Positions 10,955 through 21,064 of a DNA stretch of 64,000 bases are shown here, in pieces; positions within the stretch are counted from its first letter, which is position 1; every line of letters starts with the position of its first letter. A program made the position numbers and the translations under genes. This DNA is from Pictodentalium vernedei (lineage: Eukaryota; Mollusca; Scaphopoda; Dentaliida; Dentaliidae), in the NCBI GenBank assembly GCA_031216915.1, contig CM062290.1:378244718-378308717 (forward strand), read 5' to 3'. A model generated the notes under the pieces. It had not been told where the DNA came from. It searched no databases and saw nothing but the letters and a program-made list of their open reading frames with translations.

Positions 10955-11494
10955 TCAAATAACCCCTACTTTTTGTGCAGCATGTCCGGGCGCGTCGAAG
11001 GAGGAGAAGGGAGGATACTCAGCAGATGTTTCGGATTTTGGACTACTTGATTGGATGTATTGTGACGTTCTTGAAGTTTTTTGTGTTTCCCTCGGATGAG
11101 GACCAGTGTGAGAGGGGGTCCTCTCGACAAAGATGCTACCTCTCCGCGAGGGTGATGTGACGGTGTTTTCAGGCAAGTATAGTCTGCCACTTACAAGGTG
11201 ATCTGGTCGTGTTGGGCCATCATTGGCAAGTATAGTCTGACTCAGGCAATTGCTGGAAGTTGAGCTGGCTTCTGTATGGACTTCTATTAACAGGAGTTTG
11301 TCATATCGCCAAGAAAAAACAACGGCCCATTTCGGGGACCACCCAGAGAAAGACCCGAACTTCCCTGGTTCGGAGGGCAGGCCTGCACGGTAACCTATTT
11401 GGCCGGGACCTGAGGGCGCACTACTGGCGTTTACAAAAAGGGCTACAGGTGGGACGCAGGACCAACGCTCGCCTCCCAGGAGGTGGATGGCCAC
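10955..11494 (-). other. Anonymous degenerate coding-like segment, shared with 19770-19900
   Basis: A 179-codon minus-strand frame is open here. Its middle (near 11100-11200, SPSRRG...TPSHTGPHPRE) resembles a plus-strand translation near 19775-19870 (PPSRKD...TLSHIGPRSKE). The resemblance is also visible at the base level. I do not recognise the family. Both places adjoin transposons, so a fragment of an unidentified mobile element is the likeliest explanation. Confidence 0.35.
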
Positions 11495-11593
11495 TTCTTG
11501 GGATGGAGTGAAGGATGTTCAAAGTTCAAAGGTCCATCGCGGTTAGAGTTAATCCATGGCGGTTATCGGGAGGTGGGGGATCAAAAACATCTA

Positions 11594-11849
11594 CAGTACG
11601 TGGAGAGTGTATTATCACTTAATCACCCGCAGAGTGGAGATTCCACCCAAGCAATAATTGCGAATCTGTTGCAAAGCACAACCAGCATCAGCAATGTTTC
11701 AGCCAATGGACCTCCGGGTTTAACCCGGAGGTCCATTGTCTGAAACATTGCTTGTGTTTTTTGTCGATATGAACAAAATTTGAAAGTTATAGCTTGGGTG
11801 ATAACCCACTCCGCGGGTGATTTACTTACAATCCACTCTCCACGTACTG
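11594..11849. mobile_element. Tc1/mariner-type MITE, copy 3
   Basis: Nearly identical to the copy at 9196-9451, with TA at 11592-11593 and 11850-11851. Confidence 0.9.
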
Positions 11850-11919
11850 TATGGGTACCTGCTTAAATTAGAAAGAACAGAATTAGAAGGTTGTATACAG
11901 TAAAGTAAATATTTGAACA

Positions 11920-13110
11920 TATAGGGGTCATCTTGTTTAAGTAAGCTGAGATTTAAGGTTATGGGAGGAGAGCAAACTATGAGGCTCATATGCCACACAT
12001 CCTGCTCGTTACATCCGCGGTTTGATTCCTACTTGAGTTTATATGGGTCTTCTTGATTAAGTAAGTTGGGATTTAGATTATGAGGGGAGAGCAGTCTATG
12101 ACGTTCTTATGCCACATCCGAGGGTGTTTACTACTCGTTACATCCACGGTTTGATTCCTACTTGAGTTTATATGGGTCTCATATGCCACACCCGCAGGGA
12201 TGTGGCGACAGGGGGGGAGGGGGTGTCTCCCCCCCCCCCCACACCAGCTGGGAGTATTTTTTTTCAATAGTTGGAAATTCCAAGGTAAAAAAATCAAATA
12301 GTTGGAAATTCAATAAATTAACATTGTTCATGAAAAATATTAAAATTTTAACTAATGATGAGAAATTTTGATCTTTTGTTTCCAACTGGAAACTTGAGTT
12401 TCAAATTTCCTACTCTAAAATTCACATGGCCTCAAAACTTCGACTCTAACATCAAGCCGGTAAATTTTCTGACCCAAACACATTATAAATGATGCTTTTT
12501 CCGTTTCAGGACTAGTGAAAATTTTCAGAAGGGTTCATAACCCTTCACCCAACGCAGACGATTTCAAAATTCATTCTTTTAAATACCATATTTTTAAATT
12601 TGTTAAAAACATTTCAACAAAACCATATCATCTGACCCCTCTTTGGAACGAGCTCGACGTTCCGAAGAGGGGTCACATGATATGGTTTTATTGAAATTTT
12701 TCGAAAAATAATATTTTTTTTAGCAGCTGTATATGCATATTACGTGGGCGGATGCGGGCGATTCGTTGGGTAAAGGATTAAAAGATATCACCCAGCGCTG
12801 CAGTGCCACCACCTATCGAAAGCACTCACAGTTGGAATTTACACCGGTGGCACCCCCCCCCCCCCCCCAGCTGAAACCATCTAGCCACATCCCTGCACAC
12901 CCGAGGATGTTTACTGCTCGTTACCTCCGCGGTTTCATTCTTACTTGTGTTTATGGGGGTCATCTTGATTAAGTAAGTTGAGATTAAGATTATGAAAGGA
13001 AACCAGACTGTGACGCTCATATGCCACATCCGGGGGGGGGGGGGGGGGAGGGGGTTGTACGGCTCGTTACCTGCGCGGTTTATTCCTACTTGCGCTTCTA
13101 GCGGTTAGGG
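11920..13110. repeat. Satellite of about 130-bp units, interrupted
   Basis: Units carry gtcatcttgattaagtaag, ctcatatgccacatcc and ctcgttac..cgcggtttgattc. Two and a half units lie at 11920-12190 and about one and a half at 12890-13110. The part between holds poly-C/poly-G runs and a TTAA-B MITE (12537-12782). Long G or C runs near 12215, 12850 and 13035 sit at the same point of the unit. Confidence 0.75.
12537..12782. mobile_element. TTAA-B hairpin MITE
   Basis: Ends CCCTTCACCCAACG and CGTTGGGTAAAGGATTAA, arms atttcaacaaaaccatatcat and its complement, and the central core gacccctctttggaacgagctcg with a shortened right half. Confidence 0.75.
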
Positions 13111-13835
13111 CTGGTCTTGATTGAGTATGGACCTCAGAGCCACACTGGCCGTGGGTGGAAACGGATAGGTCGGGTCTGGCGAGCCCGAATCCCCTTGAAT
13201 CGGGTCTCCCGGCCTGACCGGTCCCGGCCCCACTCAGTCAGGATGGCCCTTAGGTAGAAGTTATGGCTCGCGATGATTATTATGTGGCATATTCTCTTTT
13301 TTTGCCGGCTGGCACAGATGTCGTGTAGTTCTGATATTATCTTGCTGTCCTTGAGGCGTTCGCGGTGTTTGGGGGCTAGAGATGAGAGGTGCTCTTCTAT
13401 CACGAGACATACATTTTCAGGTTTGATTTTATATGATTACAGGGTACCCAGTATTGGTATATTGGAATGCGTGTGTACCAAGTTTACAAACTTATTCCAA
13501 CAAAACTATACAAACCTTTTTACACAGTTTCAGTTGGTAAGCTGGTAATCGATCACGTCGCTTCCATTAATCGTTGTTAATTAGTTGTTAATCCAATTGT
13601 TAAAACATTGTTATGGAGTCATCTTTTGTTCTTTCCGTCAATTATTTGGCAGATTGTCTACCGTTTTGGGAGGATACCTTCTAAACGGTGTCCATTGTTT
13701 TCCCGGTGACGTCCATTAAGTTGCAAAAACTAGCCATTATTTCAAGAATAGAGAGGTTTTTTTCATATGAATGGGTTGCTATATGTAATAGACTCTTGAC
13801 ACCAGAGTCATTTGCACCTTCGGAGTCCTAAGTGA
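13111..13835. other. No recognised feature
   Basis: Small ORFs on both strands (13134-13403, 13273-13548) match nothing I recognise. The Ngaro-type element begins at 13836. Confidence 0.5.
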
Positions 13836-14032
13836 TTGTAGTTTCACGCGGTTCGATAGTATAGCGTGAAACTTTTGTCTAGGCGACAGGGAAGATTAAC
13901 AAAGTGTTAATTAATTGGTCGGACAGTAATTAAGAGAGCCACTTAATTGAGGGTTACGCCAGGGATTTTGAATAGAATTCAGTTCAGTGTATTCACTTTA
14001 GCCAGCTTGCTCAGCGGGTCAACATCAAATTT
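13836..14032 (+). repeat. Ngaro split direct repeat A1
   Basis: 197 bp from ttgtagtttcacgcgg to catcaaattt. It matches 19114-19310 with about six substitutions. A small hairpin at its start pairs gtttcacgc with gcgtgaaac. Confidence 0.92.
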
Positions 14033-14065
14033 CTTATAGTCAGGTCCGAAAAATTCGTTCTCACA

Positions 14066-14864
14066 ATGGAGGAAGACACTGTTCAATATATTGATACTAA
14101 GATAAAAACCGTGGTGGAAAATTCTCAAAGAGATCTGTTATCGCAGCTGGATCAGTTAATTTCTACAAGATTGAATTCTTTTCAAAGAGATTTTACGGAG
14201 AGTCAGAAAGAAATTTCCAACATTCAGCTTACGCAGGTAAAACAGGTTTCTACGGAGAAATATCAGTTCAAAAGACGAGGAAATTCTGAGCAATTCGAGC
14301 ATAACAACAAGGTGCTAGAGAAGATGGAAGAAGCCAAATTTCACATTCAGAGTAGAACAAATAATTCTGGAGAAAAAGCCATTGATGAGATAAGCGAAGG
14401 TATAGATATTATTAAACAGAGACAGAAGTGTATTAAATTAGCAGACTCTTCAGAATTGGGTTGGAAGGTCGTTGAAGAGTATCAGGCTCATCAACTTGCA
14501 GACGATTCCGAGGACGAAAGACGTATCTATAAAGCAGAAACGAGAGCACAGAAGAAAAATAAACAACAGCTACCCTGTAGCTACAACAGGTCCGACAGCG
14601 TCAGCGAGTGGAATGCAACAAACTACAGGAAGAAAGCCGGGACTTTGTTTTGTTTGTGGCCTGCCGGGACATTGGAAAGCAGAATGTGCATCTAAAAATC
14701 GCATCGCTGGTCAGGATAAAACAAAGATAAGTATAGCTCATAAATCATATGAAGGGTTAACAGCATTATCAAAAGTTATGTTGAATAAATGTGGTGCGGG
14801 TGATTTCCTATCATTCGAGCGAAAGGGCGAATCCACATCGAGTGAGATAACGGTAAATAGTCGA
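14066..14864 (+). pseudogene. Ngaro gag and start of pol, frameshifted
   Basis: The frame opens at ATG 14066 with a long polar, probably coiled-coil N-terminus rich in Gln, Lys and Glu. It ends in a CCHC zinc knuckle (CFVCGLPGHWKAEC, about 14655-14696) that binds nucleic acid in retroelement Gag proteins. The first part is read in one frame up to about 14570 and the knuckle in another, so one base has been gained or lost near 14567-14572. The knuckle frame runs to the MULE insertion and is in frame with the RT part beyond it at 15806, so gag and pol were one open frame before the insertion. Confidence 0.85.
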
Positions 14865-15082
14865 ATGTAGGAAAAAAAGTAACAGGAAAAAAAGAAACGG
14901 AAAAAAAGAAACAGGAAAAAAAGTAACAATTATAATAATACAACAGGAAAAAAAGTAACAGTGTTTTTTCATTATTTCATTATAATAATTATAATAATAA
15001 TTTTATTTTTTATTTTTTTAATTATTTTGTAATTGGAGATCATGTGTGCTATGACAATGTTGTTACAAGGATATCCATCATG

Positions 15083-15290
15083 CTTTCTTTGGTGTACAAC
15101 AATGTTCTTGAAACAAATGAACACACATTGTAATAAACACACAGCAAGTGTGGTTACTTTCAAGTATTCTCTTCTTTGATGTACAACAATGTTCTTGAAA
15201 AAATAAACACAAGCAAGTGTGGCTACTTTCATGAATTCTCTTCTTTGATATACAACAATGTTCTTGAAAAAATAAACACACAGCAAACTA
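15083..15290. repeat. Internal tandem repeat of the MULE element
   Basis: Three units start ctttg(g/a)t(g/a)tacaacaatgttcttgaaa, each followed by caagtgtgg..tactttca in the first two. At 63472-63643 only the first units are present. Confidence 0.85.
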
Positions 15291-15322
15291 TATATTGGAC
15301 AGCAGTTTGAATTAGTCATTAA

Positions 15323-15580
15323 ATGTTCATCATGGAAGTCATTGAGAGTAATAAGAGGGGCAAAAAACTTTGTCATGAAGGTTTCATGTACACTGTATCT
15401 GTAAGAAGGAAGAACAAGGTCTGGTGGAAATGCACTAAACGTGCTAAATCAGACTGCCGTGCAAGTCTCTGTACTACTACAGATTTCAACAACCCAGAAA
15501 TAGTTAGACAACACAACCATCCTTCAGAAAATGTCAGTATCGCATATACCAAATTGAGAAATGAAAAATATCAGAATTAA
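15323..15580 (+). CDS. FLYWCH-type zinc-finger protein of the MULE element
   Basis: An 85-codon ORF encodes one FLYWCH-like unit: a basic start (KRGKKLCHEGFMYTV), WWKCTKR, a second Cys in DCRAS, and a paired His motif HNHPSEN. FLYWCH domains bind DNA and commonly form the N-terminus of MULE transposases, so this is probably the DNA-binding part left after loss of the catalytic part. The ORF ends at TAA before the right iterated terminus. An upstream start at 15323 (ATG) is the first in frame; a second ATG lies three codons on. Confidence 0.75.
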   Translation: MFIMEVIESNKRGKKLCHEGFMYTVSVRRKNKVWWKCTKRAKSDCRASLCTTTDFNNPEIVRQHNHPSENVSIAYTKLRNEKYQN

Positions 15581-15805
15581 GTAATCTATCACTTTTATGA
15601 AATAAAAATAAGAAAGTGTGACTCTTTTTCCTGTTTTTTTTTTCCTACCCAAATCTGTTACTTTTTTTCCTGTTACTTTTTTACCTTATAAAAATAAGAA
15701 AGTGTTACTTTTTTTCCTGTTTCTTTTTTTCCTACCCAAATCTGTTACTTTTTTTCCTGTTACTTTTTTTCCTGTTGCTTTTTTTCCGATTACCTAAATA
15801 GTCGA

Positions 15806-17533
15806 CAGAATGTTTCTCTTTACACTGAATTGTCCGTAGACAGTGGAAGAAAATCTCTCGTGAGTGAGTTGAAAGCACATAGTGATAAATGGGAAAAAGT
15901 GGGGGCTTCAAGATATATCCTGCAAATTATAAACGAAGGATATCGTCTCCCTTTTTTGAAATTGCCCCCAAGGATAATTTTAAAGAATAATTTATCTGCT
16001 TTACAAAACACATATTTTATGTCAGCTGAAATTTCTAAGTTACTTCAAAAGGGTTGCATTTCTAGAATGAACGAAATTCCAGAGATGGTTAATCCATTGA
16101 CAGTGGCATTCAATAGGAACGGTAAAGGGAGACTAGTTTTGGATTGCCGAGACATAAATTCATTTTTGGCTAAATTCAAATTCAGACTTGAAGATGGATC
16201 AGTAGCAAGACTTTTATTTACTGAAGGTGATTTCGTGGTCAATTTCGACCTTAAATCAGCTTACCATCACATAGAAATTTTCAAAGAATGCAGAAAATAT
16301 TTGGGCTTTTGTTGGCTTACAAATGGAAGAGAACAATTTTTTGTTTTTAACGTTTTACCTTTCGGGGTATCTACAGCAGCTCATATATTTACTAAAGTGA
16401 CTAGGGTTATGGTTAAGCATTGGAGAAGTATGGGCTTGAAGGTTATTATGTACCTAGATGATGGAATGGCAGGTGCTAGTGGCTATGAGAATTCCATCAG
16501 AGTGAGTGAAGTTATTCAACAAGATTTGGTCGATTTTGGCTTTGTCATTGCACACGAAAAATGCAATTGGGTGCCTTCTCTGAAATCTTCCTGGCTTGGT
16601 TTGGATTGGGATTTTGAATCCGGTCAGGTTAAGGTTTCGGAAGACAGGTTAAATCGAATGATCAAAGTTATCACAGGTTTGACGAGCAATTTGGAACACA
16701 GTGTTTGGGTTAAAGCTAGACACCTGGCTGCCGTAATAGGGCAGATTATGTCTATGAACGGCGCCGCAGGCACCGAGGTAAGAATGAGAACTAGGTATAT
16801 GTACAGCTGCTTAAAATATAAGGCGAGCTGGGAGGCTAAAGTGCCGGTGTCCCAAGAGGCAAAAGAGGAGCTCATTTTCTGGAGAGAAAATGCGCATGCA
16901 GTTAACGGCCAAGACCTGGTAGGGTCTGATCTGGAAGGATCGGCTGCATACACTGGAAGTGTGTATTCAGACGCCTCGGCGTCGGGTTACGGAGGCTATA
17001 TGGAATGCATAGAAGGTTCTGAGGTAATCGGTACCCGGTCAAGTACCGAGTGCGAAACGAGTTCCGCTTGGCGAGAACTGGAAGCCGTTTTTCGGGTTTG
17101 TAAATCAATTTTACCAGAGTTAGAAGGCGGTAAGTTTAGATTACATTGTGACAACAAAGCAGTAGTAAGTATCGTGAAAAACGGTAGCAATAAGCTTCCA
17201 TTGCAAAAAGTGGCCCTGGACATTAAAAATGTGTGTAAAGAGAATAATTTTGTCTTGGATCCTTTTTGGGTGGCAAGGGGAGATAATATCAAGGCAGACT
17301 ATTTGAGCAGATGCCTAGATTCAGACGATTGGCAAGTTAGTGAACATATATTCAAATTTTTGGATCAACGTTGGGGCCCACACAGCATCGATAGATTTGC
17401 GACAGATTACAACTCAAAGACAACGAGATTCAACTCTAGATGGTGGTGCCCAGGTTCAGAGGCTGTGGATGCCTTCAAGCAGACTTGGACGGGTGAGAAC
17501 AATTACCTTGTTCCACCCCAAGACTGGTTTTGA
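15806..17533 (+). CDS. Ngaro pol: reverse transcriptase and RNase H
   Basis: The open frame resumes directly after the target duplication. RT motifs appear in order: RLVLDCRDIN, FDLKSAYHHI (first catalytic Asp), LPFGVSTAAHIF and YLDDG (catalytic Asp pair; about residues 205-215 from the ATG at 15830). RNase H follows with its four acidic residues in VYSDASASGYGGY, ELEAVF, LHCDNKAVV and ARGDNIKADYLSR. The order RT-RNase H without an aspartic protease or integrase is that of DIRS/Ngaro elements. The frame stops at 17531-17533 because of a shift near 17515-17519. Confidence 0.92.
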   Translation, partial: QNVSLYTELSVDSGRKSLVSELKAHSDKWEKVGASRYILQIINEGYRLPFLKLPPRIILKNNLSALQNTYFMSAEISKLLQKGCISRMNEIPEMVNPLTVAFNRNGKGRLVLDCRDINSFLAKFKFRLEDGSVARLLFTEGDFVVNFDLKSAYHHIEIFKECRKYLGFCWLTNGREQFFVFNVLPFGVSTAAHIFTKVTRVMVKHWRSMGLKVIMYLDDGMAGASGYENSIRVSEVIQQDLVDFGFVIAHEKCNWVPSLKSSWLGLDWDFESGQVKVSEDRLNRMIKVITGLTSNLEHSVWVKARHLAAVIGQIMSMNGAAGTEVRMRTRYMYSCLKYKASWEAKVPVSQEAKEELIFWRENAHAVNGQDLVGSDLEGSAAYTGSVYSDASASGYGGYMECIEGSEVIGTRSSTECETSSAWRELEAVFRVCKSILPELEGGKFRLHCDNKAVVSIVKNGSNKLPLQKVALDIKNVCKENNFVLDPFWVARGDNIKADYLSRCLDSDDWQVSEHIFKFLDQRWGPHSIDRFATDYNSKTTRFNSRWWCPGSEAVDAFKQTWTGENNYLVPPQDWF

Positions 17534-17782
17534 AGACTATTACAAAACTTCATTCAGACAAAGCTTCAGGTACTTTGGTATTTCCAATATGGACGTCTGC
17601 TCCTTTCTGGTCTCTCATCATGGAAGTTAACGAAAATTTGGACAGTCATAACAAACTTTTAGATTTGGGTAGCAAACACGTTGTTGTCAGAGGTAGGGGA
17701 GATAACGGTATTTTCGCCAATGAGCCGTTGAAATTTTCTTTGGGAGCTATACATGTACAGAAATTAAGACATACAATTAAAA
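17534..17782 (+). pseudogene. Ngaro pol C-terminal tail, displaced by a frameshift
   Basis: A second frame carries the pol tail (RLVLKTITKLHSDKASGTLV... to about 17782). The shift from the RT/RNase H frame falls in the run ccacccc at 17513-17519 and is best explained by one extra or missing C. The tail is followed by a candidate intron (17783-17870). Confidence 0.8.
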
Positions 17783-17870
17783 GTTAAATGCATTGTGCAA
17801 GTAGCGATTGGAAAAATACATATATAGTGTCGAAGAGCACATGTTTTAACTGATTTTGTTTTTTTGACAG
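17783..17870 (+). other. Candidate 88-nt intron joining Ngaro pol to the recombinase
   Basis: The segment starts GT and ends with a pyrimidine-rich tract (ttttgtttttttgacag). Unspliced, the pol frame hits TAA two codons after 17782. Spliced, the split codon A|GT gives Ser and the reading goes straight into the recombinase frame at 17873 (IKS-LTAAIK). Base composition drops to AT-rich within it. Confidence 0.6.
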
Positions 17871-18874
17871 GTTTAACCGCTGCAATCAAGCATGATATTA
17901 CACAGAGTGGTTTATTGCTTTCCGCCAGGACAGAGGGGCTAGCTACGGACATGACTTCATATTTGTTGAAATCCAGAGCAGACGCTACAGTCAACAAGTA
18001 CACGAACTATTTCAGAAACTGGAGTGTGTTTTGTGAGAGCTTGGGAGGTAAAGATATTCCCGCTAACTCTATACAAGTAGCACTTTATTTCACTCATCTA
18101 CTGAACAATAACGTTTCATGTGTTATTTCTGCTACAAAATACGCTTTTAAGTGGTATCACGAACTGTTCGGTTTTTCTGACCCCACTGACAATGGTTTCG
18201 TTATGAACTTAGTAGAATCGGCCAAAAGACGTTGGCAGAGAAAAGTTGTTAAAAAAGAGTCTGTATCATGTGATAATATCATAGAATTATGTGTAAAATA
18301 TTCTCGTACAACTGACCTGGCGGTAGCAAGAGATTTGGCCATGATAGTTTTAGGTTTCAGTGGTTTCCTTAGATTTAACGAATTAAGTTCTTTGCAATGT
18401 AAAGACATCAATTTTTACAGCGATCACATTTCAGTGAAAATTGAGAAAAGTAAAACAGACCAATATCGCTCGGGAAGTGAAGTGGTTATTGCCAAGGGGA
18501 ATTCAGCAGCATGTCCACTGTCCATTTTAAAAAGGTATATGGAAATAGCAAATTTGGAATCACACACGAATAGTTTTCTTTTTCGTCCACTGTTCCGTTC
18601 GGGCAATATTACAAAATTAATATATAAAAATAAACCTCTTAGTGATTCAAGAGCCAGAGAATGCATAGTTGGTAGGTTACGTGAAGTCGTGGGGGACGTT
18701 AACATAGGCCTTCATTCTTTGAGAGCTGGTGGTGCTACTGCGGCCGCTAATGCCGGAGTGAACGAGAGTTGCTGGAAACGTCACGGCAGATGGCGCAGTG
18801 AGTCAGCTAAGGACGGGTATGTCCAGGATTCTTTAGAATCACGCCTCAAGGTAACACAGTCATTAGACTTGTAG
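17871..18874 (+). CDS. Ngaro tyrosine recombinase
   Basis: This frame encodes a phage-integrase-type tyrosine recombinase, which inserts the element's circular DNA. The N-terminal SAM-like part (ATVNKYTNYFRNWSVFCE) is followed by the catalytic domain with the first Arg in GFLRFNELSSL, the HSLRAGG box (His-x-x-Arg), HGRWRSES, and the nucleophile Tyr in KDGYVQDS near the C-terminus. All R-H-R-Y residues are present. No ATG stands at its start, which fits expression by splicing from pol. The stop is at 18872-18874. Confidence 0.92.
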
Positions 18875-19052
18875 ACCGTAAATCTGTGTTTATTCTGCGT
18901 CCGTTCCACTGCTAACGATTTGTTGCAAAAAGGACCGATTTGTGATTAGCGCATAAATTCGTAATATATGGAACAAATAAATTGATATTCAATTAAACTC
19001 ATAATTTGTTCATCTGCTATTCATACATTCCCTATGCTTTTGGACATGGTTT

Positions 19053-19113
19053 AGCAGTACTCTGGCTATTCGCAAAAGAGTTTGAGTTATGTTATCTGTA
19101 TTGTAGAATAGAC
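19053..19113 (+). repeat. Ngaro split direct repeat B1
   Basis: 61 bp from agcagtactctgg to gtagaatagac, matching B2 with one change. It abuts A2. Confidence 0.9.
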
Positions 19114-19310
19114 TTGTAGTTTCACGCGGTTCGATAGTATAGCGTGAAACTTTTGTCTTGGCGACAGGGAAGATTAACAAAGTGTTAATTAATTGGTTGG
19201 ACAGTAATTAAGAGAGCCAATGAATTGAGGGTTACGCTAGGGATTTTGAATAGAATTCAGTTCAGTGTATTCACTTTAGCCAGCTTGCTCAGCGAGTCAA
19301 CATCAAATTT
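19114..19310 (+). repeat. Ngaro split direct repeat A2
   Basis: Second copy of A1, starting at the base after B1. Confidence 0.92.
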
Positions 19311-19555
19311 TCGTTTATTTTGTATAATGCTATAATGGATAATTATGTTTTGATCATGTGATCAGATAAGCAACGTTCCACAGTTTACCCTGCAGTCGGC
19401 ATACGCACCTGGGGTGGAACACAGGTTTCCATAGTTTTTCACTTATATAAGTTTTTATCTATGGTTTTCCTGACCGGCGTTGTCGATGCCACTGGGGATG
19501 TAAGGTTGTTGTTTTGTTTTTGTGTTCATTGTACAGGCTGCATATTAAACCCGTA

Positions 19556-19616
19556 AGCAGTACTCTGGCTATTCGCAAAAGAGTTTGAGTAATGTTATCT
19601 GTATTGTAGAATAGAC
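19556..19616 (+). repeat. Ngaro split direct repeat B2
   Basis: Second copy of B1. It marks the right end of the element; about 245 bp of unique sequence separate it from A2. Confidence 0.9.
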
Positions 19617-20090
19617 CAGCAGCAACAGCTGATCAGCACGTCCCAGCGACCGATATAGAAATACCAGCGGATATCCAGAGAACCCTGCTAAAACTGAGTG
19701 CTGCTCATCCACTGGCTTGGGTTCCCCGAGTAAAAAAGCGTGAGTCCTGCTAACAGCGATATTCGTGAGAGATAAGCTTGCACCACCCCCTTCGAGGAAA
19801 GATAACACCATTTGTAGTAGGACGCTTTCCCACATTGGTCCTCGCTCGAAGGAGACTGGAGCAACCATCACAGAAAATAAGACAAAGAAGAGCCCATCAA
19901 TCAAGCGAAGGATCGCCCGTAGCTTGGAAAGTTTTTCTGAGAGTAAAACACACAGGCGGATTGAAAGGTCGTCAAACTTTGTGTGGCGGCTGTGGCCGCA
20001 TATATCTTCCCAGGCACCTGCGACACCTAAACCAACATACCATTAACATCAGAATTCGTATAAAGTGCGAGTGCGCAATTTAAAAGAAAA
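19617..20090 (+). other. Anonymous degenerate coding-like segment with a possible CCHH finger
   Basis: One frame (19778-20083) ends in LCGGCGRIYLPRHLRHLNQH, which resembles a C2H2 finger with a short loop. Another frame resembles the segment at 11100-11200. Stops break both frames upstream. Family unknown. Confidence 0.3.
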
Positions 20091-20329
20091 TCAATGGAAG
20101 CGAAAAATATGGATGAAGCGAATTCTGAAGGGAAGAAACTACATTTCCATTACCAAGAGAGGCCGTTCCATTGTATTTCAGAAAATAAACAATATAAGTG
20201 ACAGAAATGGAACAATATGTCTTTTTTAAACATTTTGCAACTTCGACTTCAGCCGAAATCTATCAGAAAATTGCCCGACAATCCCCCGACGAGTAAGCAA
20301 AACTTGAGAAAATCTAACCTCAACACACG

Positions 20330-20460
20330 TTGCAAACCGTCTCCCCACGTGGGCAGTTGGGAGGAAGTGTTTTGCTCAAGGATAAAGCGCAGAGGGCGCG
20401 AGTACCGTCGGCCTTTCGATTAACGTCCATTGCTCTAACCATTGAGTCACCGCACTCCCA
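20330..20460 (-). mobile_element. Type 2 SINE head fragment
   Basis: Contains gtgttttgctcaaggataaag and a degraded tRNA-like head (ccattgctctaaccattgagtcaccgc) in reverse orientation. Confidence 0.55.
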
Positions 20461-20736
20461 ACATGAGACTCAGTTGGAGAACTTTAACATTTATTAAGGT
20501 AATCAGACATTAATATGTATAACCTGGTCATTCGTGAGCTGAATCTTTGCCAGTCATCGCAAAATTTCCGTAGAAATCCTTTGCATCCGTCAGATGGAAA
20601 ACGCATGGGTGCAGAGCACAAGGGGGGGGGGGGGATGCTTGAAGGAAACTAGCCCTCTTCAAAAAAATTTGAGGGGAATTTCATATGTTTTCCTCTAATA
20701 CTGGTGCAATTATCAATGTTGTATCGCAGACAAAAA

Positions 20737-20974
20737 TGCCCTTTACCCAACGAATCGGCCACATCCACCCGTGTAATATGCAAATTTAGCAGCTGAAAAA
20801 ATATTATTTTTCAAAAAATGTCAACAAAACCATATCATGTGAACCCTCATTGGAACGAGCTCGTTCCAATGAGGGGTCACATAATATGGTTTTGTTGAAA
20901 TTTTTTGAAAAAATTAAAAAAATGATATTTAAAATAATAAATTTTGTTATAGTCTGCGTTCGGTAAAGGGTTAA
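20737..20974. mobile_element. TTAA-B hairpin MITE
   Basis: Starts CCCTTTACCCAACGAATCG, ends CGGTAAAGGGTTAA. The core is shortened at the centre (ggaacgagctcgttcc). Confidence 0.8.
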
Positions 20975-21064
20975 GTAACCGGGGCCTCTCAATTAACCAC
21001 TTACCTCACCTGAATAGCCAAGAACATGGGACGTTCTCGGATATTCAGGTTAAGAAAAGGGTTT

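Larger units (their letters stand above)
14865..15794 (+). mobile_element. MULE-type non-autonomous element inside the Ngaro gag-pol frame
   Basis: Both ends are made of iterated 15-bp units (consensus GGAAAAAAAGTAACA at the left and its complement at the right). The 11-bp sequence taaatagtcga flanks it at 14854-14864 and 15795-15805, a length typical of Mutator-like elements. It holds a FLYWCH-type ORF (15323-15580) and three units of a 65-90-bp internal repeat built on ctttgatgtacaacaatgttcttg. The left 390 bp recur almost unchanged at 63229-63643. Confidence 0.88.
13836..19616 (+). mobile_element. Ngaro-type tyrosine-recombinase retrotransposon
   Basis: The element has the A1-ORFs-B1-A2-B2 split direct repeats that define the Ngaro branch of DIRS-like elements: A1 13836-14032, B1 19053-19113, A2 19114-19310, B2 19556-19616. 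B1 and A2 abut exactly. A1 and A2 (197 bp) differ at about six positions and B1 and B2 (61 bp) at one, so the copy is fairly young. Between them are gag with a zinc knuckle, RT, RNase H and a tyrosine recombinase. Such elements replicate through a circular DNA that the recombinase integrates, so no target duplication is expected. A 930-bp MULE derivative splits the gag-pol frame (14865-15794). Frame breaks near 14570 and 17518 make this copy non-autonomous. Confidence 0.93.
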
